Positions 12,398 through 24,297 of a stretch of 64,000 nt of DNA are shown here, piece after piece. Source of the stretch: Prunella strophiata (Eukaryota; Chordata; Aves; Passeriformes; Prunellidae); assembly GCA_036583965.1 (NCBI GenBank), contig JAZBQD010000013.1, forward strand, positions 1,962,144-2,026,143, written 5' to 3'. The translations under genes were made by a program, and so were the position numbers. Each line of letters begins with the position of its first letter. Position 1 is the stretch's first letter. The notes under the pieces are model-generated. The model was not told the origin of the DNA. It made no database searches and saw nothing but the letters and a program-made list of their open reading frames with translations.

Positions 12398-12876
12398 CAA
12401 GCTTGTGCTGGAAACAAACTTTAGCCAGGAGGATCAAGATGAAGGGAAGCCCCTTCTGCAGCCAGCCGACCACAGCTTTGAGCTCGGAGAGCGCGGGGGC
12501 CGGGGTGCCGGCCTGCTCCTCGGCGCCCTCCTCGGCGTGCCCGTGCCGCTCGCCGCCCGCCATGTGCAGCAGCGAGGAGCCGCGGTGGTGGCCGTGCTGG
12601 AAGTGATGCGCCGGGGCCCGGTGGTGGAACGGGGCCCCCTCGGCCCGGCCGGCCGCCTCGTCCCTGGGCGCTGGCATCTGGATGAAGACCTCTCCCCCTC
12701 CGGCCGCCGAGCCCAGCACCAGCCCGGCCGGGAAGGGCGCGGCGGCGATGGAGGCGGCGGGGATGCCGGCCAGCCCCGAGAAGAGCTGCTGAGGGGAGGC
12801 GGCCTCGGCCTTGAGGCTCTCGAACACGCCGCTCTCGTCCACGCTGGCCTCCGAGCTCAGCGTCTGGCTCCGGCTC
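12398..12876 (-). CDS. RNFT2: RNFT2 large N-terminal coding exon
   Basis: 479-base, GC-rich minus-strand exon with a CCCGCTGCAG acceptor and a GTGAGCG donor. It encodes the disordered, Ser/Gly/His-rich N-terminus of RNFT2: SRSQTLSSEASVDESGVFES, then GEVFIQMPA, a His-rich stretch, TPAPALSELKAVVGWLQKGL and LPFILILLAKVCFQHKLG, the start of the membrane domain. RNFT2 is known as a multi-spanning RING-finger E3 ubiquitin ligase of the ER membrane. The large minus-strand frame around it extends into the acceptor and should not be used as a gene model. Opposite-strand open frames across this exon are GC-driven shadows. Confidence 0.95.
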
Positions 12877-15800
12877 CTGCAGCGGGCACACACCCCGGGC
12901 ACCCCGTCAAAACCGGCTCACAGACCCGCTGGTTCGGCCCAGCCCTGCTGCACACTCTCCTCACACTCTCTGTTCTTGGTCAGGGGTCTTTGTACAAATC
13001 ACTGATGGGACAGGATTGCTGGGGAACGCCTCTCGAGGTGTTTATTTTCCAGCATCAGTCTCATTACATGGTTAGGACAATGAGAAGATGCCAGCAGCTC
13101 ACATCCCAGGCAGCAAAGAACTCAATGTTACAACTGAGAGGAATAGTGGAGGTGCCTTTACAAATAAGCTATGGGTCTGCTGGTAGATAAAGTTAGCACT
13201 GGGAGATAAAGGAAAACAATGGGAAGGATTCCACTGATTGATGAATGGGAAGAGATATTTGCTTTTACAAATAAACTCTAGGTTTGCTGATACATGAAAT
13301 TAAACATTGTAACATAAAAGAAACAATAGGAAAGAGAATCCCTAAGTTCTGTAAGAATTAAAAATTAAAGAGAGGGTTATACATTAGAGGGAAATCTTCG
13401 GTATCAGGCACATTGGGAAGTCTGTACCTCTCAAGTACCTCAGCCAATGGGGAAAGAGAGAGGGAAATGCAGCTGGGAAATTGGGATAAAAAGGAGGCTG
13501 CGTCCTCCAAAAATCTGAGAGACCCCAGGGGAATGCCCCATGGACTCTCCCTTTATTGGAATAAAGTAAAAGGACTCCTCTGTCTCCTTTTTGGGCATAA
13601 ATCTCTGATGTTTGTGGATTCATTTTCCTAACACAACTCACTTTAAAACTTTTTTGACCAATCACACAGAGCAAAAGCATATTGACAGTAGTTCTATCCA
13701 ACCACTACAAGCACACGCACCTTCAGTTAAAACAATACTTGCTTATTTCGAATACAACACCTGCTTGTAAGCCTTAAGGTAAAATGCACAAAGCTCCATT
13801 ATTAAGCTTAGAACTTCCTGATATCTTGCTAGATATACTTTTCTGTAGCTTAGGGAGTTATTCTAGACAAGTGTTAATACACAGACCATTGTTCTATTTG
13901 TCCTTACTTTCTACTGCTCATATAACTTTTCTGCTGAGAAATCTTATGGCTATGCTTAGCTCTAATCACACTTCTGCTGTCTCTGAGGCCTGCCTTTTGC
14001 AGTTTACCCAAAACCCTCTGATTTTAAGGATTCTCATGCTCTCAGAACACCAAGGTCTCCAGATGCTTTTCCCTCTGTTTTCTGTTGGGAAGTCACACAT
14101 CAGAACTGGAGGTCAGTAATCAGAGAACCTCTCCAGACCTGACCAGAATACATCAGTTCCCTTACCAAGGAGTGAAGCTCCCAAACACCCTGCTTGCTTT
14201 TGGAAAAAAACAAAGAAATAATACATCCAGTACCAAATCCAGTATCTTCTACAATGATTTGAGTATGTAAAGAAAAACATACAAAACCTCATGGAACCTG
14301 ATGCAGCACCACCAAGTCATACTATAAACAAACAAATTAACCAAGCTAACTCAAAGTAATGACCAACCCCCAAAATCCTGTGTCTTTATTTTGGGACAAT
14401 CACTACCTGCCCACTGATGAATTGCACCAGAAGAGACACAATCACCAGGGGAAGAGAAGTTTTGAGAGCTGCTTTGTGTGTCCCTGACCTGACACAAAAG
14501 TGAAGGATGTGCTCATGAGTCCAGATAAATTCTTTAATTTTTATATTTTTGTCAAATTTGGCATGGATGTACCCAAATTACCAGGCAGAACTGGTTCTGG
14601 CACTGATTCTTTCCTAAACATGTTGGAATACAGCCAGATTCCAAAAAGAAAGTCTAAATACCTTTATCCTAACAGCAAAAGACAACAGGTTTGTTTTATT
14701 TTTTCTTCACAAGGAAAGTTTAGGTGAGAGGGAACAATGCAGGCAACAAGAATAATGATCACCAGGCAGTAAATGCCTGACTGACAGCAAACACTTCTCT
14801 AACCTGCAAAAGCAGAGTAAACAACAAGTAAACCTCAGCAAGAGGCAAAGCCCACAAGTAAGGTGTGCTGCAGAGCTTTGGTCTCTCCTGATTTGAGCCC
14901 TGGGAGATCTCTACCTTTAGGAACAGCACTTACAAGTTGAGGCAGCACACCCAGGGCCCTCAACTCTCTCTCCCCCATGGGTTCCAAAGCCTCCCCAGGG
15001 CACAGAGCTCTGCCTTTCACCTCCCTCTGGGGACACCCTCAAACCTCTCTGGCCAAACCTTCCCACTAAGCAAACTCCTAATAAGGTTTTTTTATAGCTG
15101 CACCCCATTCCCACTGCATCTCCACAGGCTCCTGCAAGGAATCAAGTCAACAAGACACTGCACACCTTGTTCTGGTCCAAAATATTCATCAGCCAGGCCT
15201 TTAAATTAGAACTCAGGGATGTACACACAGCTTATGGCTGGGAATGTAACAAACAGCCTGGGAGGAACCCAGTGCTACAAATAAACACACAACTGTTGGT
15301 TGGAATAATATTACCAGGATACACCAGTGTGCTTTCAGCAGGAAGGAATTAATCTGTGACATATTTATAAACAAACAAGGATTGTTTGTTGAAATTGTGA
15401 GGCTGCTGAAGTTAACAGAAGTGAAGACCAGTGGCAACAGCATTTCCTTCAACAGTTAGAAAAACTTCAGCTTCTGTTCCTGACTGTTTTACCCTGTTAA
15501 AAATCACAAGTATCATGCAGAAAAAAACTGAAGATGGCTTTCTTTTCCCCTGAAATTAAGAATGGTACCATGCTAGCAATGACCATGACATAAGGCTTCA
15601 ACTCTAATTGCAAAACCACTATAGAAAATAAAATATTTACTAATGATCTTTCACTTATAATCTCAGCTCAAACAGAGCAATGAAATTCGTTAGTTCCATC
15701 TCTGTCTTGGAGTAATTAGATTAGTTTCTTCTTTAGGAATAAAAATAAATAAAGTCATACTCTAACTCTGGGAAAGCATCAGGGAATATTTAGTACTAGA

Positions 15801-16594
15801 ACAACAACAACAGTGGCAAGGCTCCCTTGCTGATGTTATAATTACAGAAACAAATTAGAGGTATACTAAATACTCACATACATGAAGATAGATACAGACT
15901 CTGGTAGATGTAAAGGAAGATATGAACTCTTTATAAAACACTAAGAGTAGTTGGGAACTTCAGACCAGCAGACTTTTTGAACACCTCAATAAAAGAAGTT
16001 TAAATGGCTCCTGTTCACACAGATCCATCCCTGCACTCTGACAGTGACTGATCCATGAATCCAACCCCTCCTCCAAGCTCCACACATCCTGCCCATGCTC
16101 AGCCAGCTGTGCCATCCTGCATCACCCTGGAACACTGGGGCTGGCAGCAATCAGTGAGTGACAGCAAGGAGAAAAGTAAACTTGTCTCTAGAATCCCCAG
16201 ACTCGAGCAGAGAGCCCGGCCACACCACATGCACAGGAATTTGACTTTCTCAATTTTCAGCTTTCATCTTCTAAAACACCCCCTATGTTGGACTAAGCCC
16301 TTTTCTCGCCCAGAGATGGGGCAACTGAGAGGTGTTTTAAAAACTTTGATTCCAATTTCAGTCTTATGAGAAGGGTGAGACAATACAGGTGTTATAATTC
16401 ACACCATCACAATCAGAAGGTGACTATTTGCTAATTACAATACACTATAAGTGTTTCTTGGCCTATCAGCTTTTGCCACAAATGTGAAGAATGTGTCTGG
16501 GTCAGAAAAAGGCTTAATCCAACACCCCTACTCTTAAATCAGAACCCTCCTCTTGGGAGAGGAACATGGAGGAAGAAGAAGGGGAAGGATTTAC
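12877..16594 (-). other. RNFT2: RNFT2 intron with LTR insertion
   Basis: About 3.7 kb intron. It contains the LTR listed at 13069-13633. The remainder (13634-16594) shows no coding segment I can support. Confidence 0.75.
13069..13633 (+). mobile_element. Probable solo ERV LTR
   Basis: Imperfect inverted ends (TGGTTAGGA at left, TTTCCTAACA at right) enclose a U3-like 410 bases with a CCAAT box (13444-13448), a TATA-like GGGATAAAAAGG (from 13483), a palindrome-like poly(A) region CTTTATTGGAATAAAG (13551-13566), and a short U5-like tail. The order fits a plus-strand LTR. The R/U5 part is clearly related to the sequence at 24298-24425, so at least two members of one family sit in the window. No clear target-site duplication was seen. 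Orientation is inferred. Confidence 0.6.
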
Positions 16595-16654
16595 CTTTCA
16601 GGAGGCACGGTGTCCGTGTTGCTGCTGTGCCGCCTCTGCATTTTCCTCAAAACC
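16595..16654 (-). CDS. RNFT2: RNFT2 upstream coding exon
   Basis: 60-base minus-strand exon with a GTGTTTTAG acceptor and a GTAAATCC donor. It reads VLRKMQRRHSSNTDTVPPER and matches the RNFT2 N-terminus (VLRKMQRRHSSNTD) almost exactly. Its last two bases join the first base of exon 12398-12876 to make arginine. The exon contains an in-frame methionine (the M of KMQRR), so translation could start here if no upstream exon is used; mammalian RNFT2 starts several residues earlier in the preceding exon. Confidence 0.92.
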
Positions 16655-17790
16655 CTAAAACACAACACGCTCAACATGAACCCTGCGGCTCAGCAAATCC
16701 CAGAGTGGCTACTGGCACAGGCCCTGGGGGCAGAGGGCTGTGGGACCAGCTCAGCTGGGCACATGGCTGGCAGCAAGCATTTGCTTCTGTGACAGGGCAC
16801 CTCGAGCTCCCATTTGTTTCTCAGCACACTGAAGAGACAGCTTTGAATGGCAAACGGGGGCACCCAGGGGTCCAGGCTGGGCAGGAATCAGTCAGGTCCC
16901 CTCCTCAGGAAGTGGCAGTCACCAGGAGGGATGGCACGTCCTGGCAAGGAACATGGGGACGCCTAACAGTGGCTCTGGATGTGACACGTGACTCAAACAG
17001 CCTCTTGGGAAATGAGATCCAGTGTTCTTTTTCTGCAGGAACTTGCTCTGCAAAGCAAAACTGAGAGGGAGGAAGAAAATCTGTAAATGTTTTTAATGAA
17101 AAATTAGCTCATAACAATATTCTTTTAAACAAGCAACTCATTCATTTTAATCTACAGAAATGCCATTTGCAAAGTCTGGACAATAGTCCCAGAGTACAAT
17201 AGCGACTTAATAAAATGTAAAGACTGAGATCTAAATACTCTTGAATAGAAAAAGTTATAACATTATTCATAACACAAGACAATATACACACAGATGTGCA
17301 GCCCATGTGTAAAGGCACAGTGGCTCTGGGAAGGTTTGCCAGCTGTCTCAAAGCACAGTACCTGAAGAACAGCTTTGTCCAGAGGTGAAAGGTGCCACAC
17401 TGGCAGAGATGGAAGCTCAGGAGCGTGCAGACATTCACAGATGGAGTGCTTCAGACAGTCCAGGACAGTCCAGATTTCCAACTCACCCCAGGTCCTCCCA
17501 GCCAGGGTCTGTCAGCAGCTGGCCCTGGTGCTCACACAGGAACACCTGGAGGGAGCACACACAGAGAGCAATTTTCAGCACAGCACAAAGAGTTTGACCT
17601 CTCCATGCCCCTGGGGAAGGCAGAGAAGTGCAGGAAGCCTCGGTGCTTCCAGCCCTGCCCACGTGCATGACCCAGCAAAGCTGTGTTCCTCGGGACTGGC
17701 AGCTGCAGCCCTGCTCCCACACAGGCCCTCCCTGGCAGTGCTCCCAGAGCTGTGCTCTGCCTTCACTGTGTCCTTACACACGTGTGTGTG
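16655..17790. other. Intron or intergenic space between RNFT2 and SPRING1
   Basis: Apart from the weak RNFT2 exon candidate at 17362-17438, I see no gene or named repeat. Several overlapping short frames near 17.4-17.9 kb have no recognisable motif. Confidence 0.6.
17362..17438 (-). CDS. RNFT2: Candidate first coding exon of RNFT2
   Basis: A minus-strand open stretch starting at an ATG (17438) and ending at a GTACTG donor is in the right phase to join exon 16595-16654 (...LWTKLFFR joined to VLRK). The published mammalian start is a short peptide beginning MW, which this does not match well, so the assignment rests on phase and position only. The true first exon may instead lie in the CpG-rich area near 18.8-19.1 kb. 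Confidence 0.25.
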
Positions 17791-18775
17791 TAATAAATAC
17801 AGACAGTCATATTTATATATACATGCACTTGTATCACAGAACATATCACACACCTACAACATAACATATACTTTATATATCCATCTATTCATACACATAT
17901 GTACAAATGCATGTATATATACATATATAAGTATGTGTATACGCATACTTACATATACATAGATGAACAGGTATAGATCTGTTAATGGATACCTACATAT
18001 CCATCTATTAACAATCCTACACATACACATATATATATATGTACATGTATTGATACATGTATATACATTTATATATAGACATATCTATTAATACGGTCCT
18101 AAACATACACATATATATGTAAATCTATATATATATATATACCCATAGTATATATATATAGATAAACATGCATATATATGTATAGGTATACATACATGTG
18201 TGTACATATGTATATATATATGTCTGTATATACAGACATACCTATTAATATGGTTCTATAAGTATACATACATAAATACATCTAAATATACACATACATA
18301 TATATAGCATACATATATAGATATACACCTATAGACATATACATACATATAGATATACATACTTGTAGATACATGTATGTACAGAAATAACTATTAATAC
18401 GGTTCTATACCTATGTATACATATATACATCTACTATATACACATATATAGATATGCACCTATATACATATAGCTATACAGACATGTGTATACATAAATG
18501 TACAGACATATCTACTAATACGGTTCTACACCTATGCATACATATATGCATCTATATATACACATCCTATATACATATATAGATATACACCTATATACAT
18601 ATATATACATATAGCTATACATACAGTATATATAGAGAAATATCTATTAATACGGTTCTATACCTATGCATACATATATACATATACACATATATACACA
18701 TATATAGATATACACCTATATACCTATATACATATATATACACAGATACATATATATATATATAAATTAAAACCA
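17790..18775. repeat. AT-rich minisatellite between RNFT2 and SPRING1
   Basis: Nearly 1 kb of TATATACATA-type sequence with a longer-period core. The motif CTATTAATACGGTTCTA or close variants recurs at 18085, 18242, 18391, 18512 and 18644, with an earlier degenerate copy at 18005, giving spacings of about 80-157 bases. It sits between two head-to-head genes, about 330 bases upstream of the SPRING1 start codon. Apparent short proteins in it are Tyr/Ile-rich repeat artefacts. Confidence 0.85.
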
Positions 18776-18829
18776 TGCAATTCTATACGTACACACATAT
18801 ATACACGTACACACAGACACAAGCCAGGC

Positions 18830-19100
18830 CTTTTTTCCGCTTAGGTGGGGGCAGGAGGTTCCCGCTGAACTCCGTGGCGCAGCGGCCCGGCCCCGTACCC
18901 CGTACGGTGCCCCGTACCCAGCGGCCCTGCTGGGCCCGGTGCCGGTGCCGGTGCTGCCGCCGGTGCCGGTGCTGCCGGTGCCGCCGGTGCCGCCGCGCAC
19001 GCCCGGCCGCGGTTTCCGGCCCGCCCCGCCGGCGGAAGCGCTCGGGCCGCGCGGCGCTCGCTGCGGGTGATGCCGGCCCCGCGCTGCGCCTCGCCCGGCC
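18830..19100 (+). promoter_or_regulatory. SPRING1: CpG-rich promoter and 5'UTR region of SPRING1
   Basis: A sharp change from AT repeat to GC- and CpG-rich DNA immediately precedes the SPRING1 start at 19101. It includes an imperfect tandem run of GCCGGTGCCGGTGCTGCCGC type around 18938-19000. No TATA box is evident, as is usual for such promoters. Since RNFT2 runs the other way, the region may serve both genes, which is an inference from the head-to-head layout. Confidence 0.65.
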
Positions 19101-19211
19101 ATGCTGCCCTGCGGGGCCGTGCTCTGGCGGCGCCTGCTCCGGAAGCGATGGGTCCTCGGCGTCGTCCTCGGGCTCTCGCTCGTTTACTTCATCAGCAGCA
19201 CCTTCAAGCAG
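19101..19211 (+). CDS. SPRING1: SPRING1 coding exon 1 (signal anchor)
   Basis: SPRING1 (C12orf49, SREBF pathway regulator in Golgi 1) is a Golgi membrane glycoprotein needed for site-1 protease activity and hence for SREBP activation and sterol homeostasis. This exon encodes 37 residues: a short cytosolic N-terminus with [11 protein letters not shown], then one hydrophobic signal-anchor helix (about residues 17-32, containing [11 protein letters not shown]), ending STFKQ. The start ATG at 19101 fits the family length. The donor is GTCAGT. The five exons join in phase to 205 codons, the same length as the human protein. Confidence 0.96.
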
Positions 19212-19808
19212 GTCAGTGCCAGTGCCGGCCCCGGCCTGCGCTAAAACAAACCTCATGCCGCGGGGACTCGCGTTCTTCAGGTGCTGTCACCGCACTCCTG
19301 GGTAATGCTGCCGTGAGAAGGACGTTATAAATATTTAATATTTAAAGAGTTTGAAATAGGAGTGCCTGATTCTGTGTTTGACAGCAACAGTGGTTTGAAC
19401 CAAAACTGGGGAAAGAAAGTCTCCAATGGGTTTGGTTGTTGTTGTTGTTGTGTCTCTTGGGAGTGGTGATTCCACTGGCAAAGGGCTGATGAAAGAGAAA
19501 TACGTTCAGCTGTGGTTATTTAATATAATACATACTACTGTTGTGGTTGTAGTGACCGAGTTCAGCTGTGTTAGCTGATCCATGGTGAACTGGAATACCC
19601 TTGACTTTACTGGACTGATGTGTCTTCCTGTTGTGTATAGTATGAAGTAGGGTACTACAAGTAGTAAATTGTTTGCACCATTGATGCTGGAGTTTCCTGT
19701 GCTGGGGAGTTTACAAGTACTAAGCATCTTTAATCCTGGGAGAGGCACGTGGATTGGAGTGGCAGAAGGAACTGGTATGTTTGGTTGAATTCCTGTGTTT
19801 CCTTGCAG

Positions 19809-19965
19809 GAAGAGAGGATGGTGAGAGATCGGAGCCTCCTCCAAGTGCAGGAGCATGAGCAGCCCATCATGTGGAAGGTGAAGTTCAGCTCGGGGAACAG
19901 CAGTCAGCTGAGCAACCAGTGCAGGAACTCTGTGCAGGGGAAGCTCCTCATTACAGATGAACTGG
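19809..19965 (+). CDS. SPRING1: SPRING1 coding exon 2
   Basis: Residues 38-89 plus one base, between a CCTTGCAG acceptor and a GTACAG donor. It encodes the start of the lumenal domain. The sequon NSS at residues 67-69 corresponds to the glycosylation site known in the human protein. The segment QCRNSVQGKLLITDEL matches the family closely. Confidence 0.96.
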
Positions 19966-21173
19966 GTACAGTTGACATTTAGTTGAATTTATTCTGCATA
20001 TGGCAGTGCTGAACGCTGCTTTGCCTCTCTGACTGCTGATGGCACTTGGATGTAACAGCTGCTCTTTATTAAGGCATTTTCACTCAGCCCTTGGCCTTCT
20101 CCTCTGGCTGCCTGAATTTCACTGTGGCTGCAGGTGCTGCTGCTTTGGTTCTGTGCACACCAGACTCAGGCCAGAGCTGTGTGAGTGTGACTGTGACCAC
20201 CTTAAAGAATTCCAGTTACCCTTGCACAGAACCCAGACACTGAGTCCTGCTCACTTTGCTGTGGTTGCTTGCAGAGCTCTTTGTGTCCCCCTGCAGAGTG
20301 CTGCTGCTGTCAGGGGGGCTAGGGAGAGCAGCTGAGGAAACCTTGGCCTTGACTGGAGGCAGCTCAGGGCTGGTGTAATTAGTGCTCAGTCACAGTTAAC
20401 GAGCTAGTCTGACCCTTGTAAACCCAAGGTTATTCACCACTTAAGTGGTACAAGTTCAAGACTCTTTCCTGCCTTGCACTGTGCTTGTTGCTTAGACCTG
20501 GATCTTTCTTGGCCACAAATCAAGGCTGTAGAAAACCCACCACATCTTTTGTGATTTGCATCAATGTTAAATTTGGCACCGCCTTAGGCTTAGTGCCAGT
20601 TCATAAGATCTCTAAAAATTACAGATCTCTCACTGTCTAACACTGTGGTAGTACTGTTTCTATATATATTCTAATATGATGTATATTCTATAATAGACAC
20701 CATATTTCTATACTGTTAAGGATTCCAGTCAGCAATGAATACTACACTGTCCTGCATGGCTAAATCTAAGTCTCTTCATACTGAGCTGTAAGAGAATTAT
20801 CCAGACACAGACCCATTGCAAAAACGTGTGTCATGATTTTTCAAAATATAATCCATGCCAGTCCCATTCCCCCTTTCACAATGAGGAGCTATACCCAAAA
20901 AAAGTCAGAACTTAAACAATGTGCATTTAAATACTCATGGTGTATATGCAGCACATATTAGAGTAGGATATAACAGCTGTGCAAATAACACCAGGCTGTT
21001 TGAAATGCTGCTCTCCATTTCAAAGAATGGCTGCATAGGACTGAGAGGGATCATAGTCTGCTAAATTATAAACAAACCTGCTCTTAAGGAATGTGATTCT
21101 TACTTGCAGATTTCTGTAGAACATACAGAGGGGATGTGCCTTGCTAGTGGTCACTCCTGTTGCTGTTTTCCAG

Positions 21174-21325
21174 GCTACATCTGTGAGAGGAAGGACCTGC
21201 TGGTGAATGGCTGCTGCAATGTGCACGTGCCCAGCACCAAGCTGTACAGCTGTGACAGCTGCCTGCCCAACGGCTGCTGCAGCATCTACGAGTTCTGCGT
21301 GTCCTGCTGCCTGCAGCCCAGCAAG
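21174..21325 (+). CDS. SPRING1: SPRING1 coding exon 3 (cysteine-rich)
   Basis: 152 bases after TTTTCCAG and before GTGATGG. It encodes the cysteine-rich core ([14 protein letters not shown], then [11 protein letters not shown] and [10 protein letters not shown]) with ten cysteines, the most conserved part of the family and thought to be disulfide-bonded in the Golgi lumen. Confidence 0.96.
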
Positions 21326-21839
21326 GTGATGGACTTCCTCCTGCCTTCCAGGTGTTCTCAGCTCCTGGGGTCCCTCTGTGGCTAAAAGTGCTTCTTTGGG
21401 AGGAGCTTTTCCCTTAGAGGGACAGTTCCTTTTCTTGGAATGATGAGGAGAACCTCCAAGGAGCATATGGCAAGCTATAAATAAAGCTTTAACAAAACTC
21501 ATCCTTCCCACTTTTGGGAGGAAATACTGGGAGCCTTGCAAAGTGTTTCAGCTTCAGGGGAATTGCATTTGCTGAAGGGAAATGATTGCAGAAGAGTTAC
21601 TGCAGCCAGTATTAGTTTTGTAATTGGCATTTCCCCATGTTCTGTGAGCTTCATCTTAGATTCTAGTCCTGCTGCTGGGGTTCTGAGGCATTAGCCTTTC
21701 AGTGCTTGCTAGAAATCCTAAGTGGAGTTGCTTACTATTCCTCTGATACCTGAGCTTTGTGGGCTGGGGTGGGATTTGATGGCTCCTTGCTGAAGCAGAG
21801 TGTTTCTGATTTTTGCCTTCTCTTTGCTGACCACTGCAG

Positions 21840-21953
21840 CAACATCTCCTGGAGCGGTTCTTGAACCGGGCAGCAATTGCATTCCAGAACCTCTTCATGG
21901 CAGTGGAAGATCACTTTGAGCTCTGTCTGGCCAAGTGCAGGACTTCATCACAG
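21840..21953 (+). CDS. SPRING1: SPRING1 coding exon 4
   Basis: 114 bases, phase 0 at both ends, after CCACTGCAG and before GTGAGG. It reads [19 protein letters not shown] then a segment with [18 protein letters not shown], nearly identical to the vertebrate consensus. Confidence 0.96.
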
Positions 21954-22911
21954 GTGAGGCACCAGCACATGTCCAGGGCCCAGAAAAGTGCCCTTGGGAA
22001 ATGGGGCTCAGTCCTGTGAATTTTTGTCATGTTTGTATTTTCATAAAAGCTGCAGCTGTGGCTGAGAGCCAGTCTGAAGGCAAAGCTCTTATTTAGAGCA
22101 GGATGAGTTGCACATTCTCTGTAGGAAAGAGGGGCTTGACTAAAAAGAGACTGAGTTCAGTGACCAGTGAAGATCTCAGATGGGTTCTGGGGAGGATCTC
22201 ATTAGGATGAAAACAGTGAGAGCCTCAGAATGCTCTTTATTTTATGGTACAGCTGAAGACTAACCATGTGCTGACAATCATCTGCATCATAACTTGAAAA
22301 CTGGGTTGTAGTTTCTTTGCTTATTAAGGACAGAGGTGAACTTCTGTTACCCATGTGATTTTATTAGAAGTTTTGCTCTAAGCAAGCAGTGGCCTTTTTA
22401 GAAAGTGCTGTTGGCCATGTCCTGCAGCTTCAGTATTTCATGTAGCAGTAGGGATGGACTGCAAACAAAGCAGAGAGTTCCAAATGTCTCCAAAATTACT
22501 GGGATTTTTACCCATAAAATCTGAACTCTACCTTTTGTCAAGAAAAATGCACACATCTCAAATTGCAACTTTATTGTGCTCTGCTTGCTTAGAATATTTG
22601 ATGATACTGCCTAAACAGATCTAATTGGTTTTTTGGTTTTTTTAATGAAATCTGTTCCCACCTTCTTGGGTACTCTCTTGAAAAGGAGGTTCTGGTTCAA
22701 CATTGCAGTGCTGTACTACATCAGCTGGCTCTTTGTATGCTGGCAATGCAGAGCTTTTTTGACTCAAAAGACACTCTGATGTGTAGAAGAATTTGGGATT
22801 TTTTTTTTTTTTTTTGCCTGTGCATAAACTCAGTGCAATTTTTCCCTCAGTGAAGGGATGCCTTGTTTCACTGTGTGTATATTGTTAAAGCTTCTCCTCC
22901 TTTCCTGGCAG

Positions 22912-22995
22912 AGTGTGCAGCATGAGAACACCTACAGAGACCCAATTGCCAAGTACTGCTATGGGGAATACCCCCCAGAGCTCCTGCCTGTTTGA
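22912..22995 (+). CDS. SPRING1: SPRING1 coding exon 5 and stop
   Basis: 84 bases including the TGA stop at 22993-22995. It reads [20 protein letters not shown] and ends PPELLPV, the expected C-terminus. This exon and its acceptor (TTCCTGGCAG) are preceded by a 19-T tract near 22799. Confidence 0.96.
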   Translation, partial: SVQHENTYRDPIAKYCYGEYPPELLPV

Positions 22996-24200
22996 GAGCT
23001 GCAGATCTGAGCAGCAGGAGGAAGGAGCTGGAGCCTTGAATCCAAAGGAACAAGACAGCAGCTGTTGCTTTACCAAAGCCTCAGTGTAAAAAGCTTGCCT
23101 TGTATGTGGGGACAAACCCAGAGGTGAAGAGAGGAAGTTAGGAACTGAAATTCTTCAGGACTGAATCTTGCTTTCTTCAATTTATTATGCACCTGCTTTG
23201 GAGTGCTGGTACTGTGCTGCTGTGCCAGTGCATTCTTTGAGTACTTCCTCTGAATTTCAGGAATCATGGAGTCAATCTAGGCTATAGAACATCATGGGAA
23301 AACGATCTAATGTGGCTTTGCAGCTGTACATGGAGGTTCAGTTGTGTCTCTGCAGCCCAGGGTGACAGAAGTAACTGCAGGACTTTTCCCTTCAGAGGGC
23401 AAAGCGTGCCCACTGTGCTTCTCTCTCTGGAACCCTTCTTGACATGCATGGTGTACACTACATATGTAATTATGAATTATTTATTCATTTTATATGGGTC
23501 ACTGGCTGAGAGTATGGATGCTTTGCATAGCTAGTTGTGGATGCCTTTCGGTCCCTGCTTTGCTGTGTCAGCTAGAAGGGATATTTTAGATCCTGACTAA
23601 AGTTGGTAGGGCTTTTTTTTTCCTCCTTAGTCTGAAGGAATTGTATTGGGATTTGTCACTAAAGTACTTATGTTCCTCTTAGTGAGTTTAAACCCTTCAG
23701 AACTCCAATGGAGTTGTTTCTGCCACAGTCCCATAGCACTAGAGAAGAGCAGGGATCTGCCTAGGATGGGATGTTTATTGTCTCTAAACACTTTCCTTGT
23801 TACTCTGCAGCAGTTTCCTCAAAGAGGAGCCCAGTCTTGTGAGCAGCTCTCTGCTGTCCCCTTGCTGACAGGCAGCAGGGAAGATTTGTTTGCTTGAACT
23901 TGCTCAGGCCTTGGTATTTGAAATGTCCTTCACTCCTGGTTGTGCAGGAGGCCAAAGGGTGGAGCTGAGCTCTCCACACCACCTTTCCCAGACCTGCCTG
24001 TGCCTTCCCACACTGCTCCACTGAAGGAGGCAGGATGGCTCTGTCAGCCTGTTCCAGCTCCTTGGTGTTTCTGGCAGATCCTGAAGTGTTTCACATCTGC
24101 ATCTCAGAAAGCAGTTCCTTTTAGCCCTTGGAACCCCCTTGCACCAAATTTGAGCTGATCTTCACCTTTGACAAACATAATAAACACGACTCAGTTAAGA
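22996..24200 (+). other. SPRING1: SPRING1 3'UTR
   Basis: Non-coding stretch after the SPRING1 stop, ending just past the first good AATAAA (24179-24184). It includes a 9-T run at 23613-23621. Part of it (23453-23611) is copied at 30607-30765 between the two tandem duplicates. Confidence 0.75.
24179..24184 (+). terminator. SPRING1: Poly(A) signal for SPRING1
   Basis: Canonical AATAAA about 1.18 kb after the stop codon, in a CATAATAAACACG context. It is the first canonical plus-strand signal in this 3' region that I noticed. Confidence 0.55.
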
Positions 24201-24297
24201 AGACAAGAATTCATTATCCCATGCTTGCTTTACACAATCCAGTGCCCAGCTCCTGCCACTGGGGAAAGGAAGATGGCAACCTGCAGCCAGGAGTTTA

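Noticed and set aside
12405..13190. 261-residue plus-strand frame opposite RNFT2
   Set aside because: It mirrors the GC-rich RNFT2 exon on the opposite strand and has no family resemblance.
13069..13633. Reading the 13-kb LTR in minus orientation
   Set aside because: AATAAA also occurs on the minus strand, but only the plus orientation gives a normal U3, CCAAT, TATA, poly(A), short U5 order.
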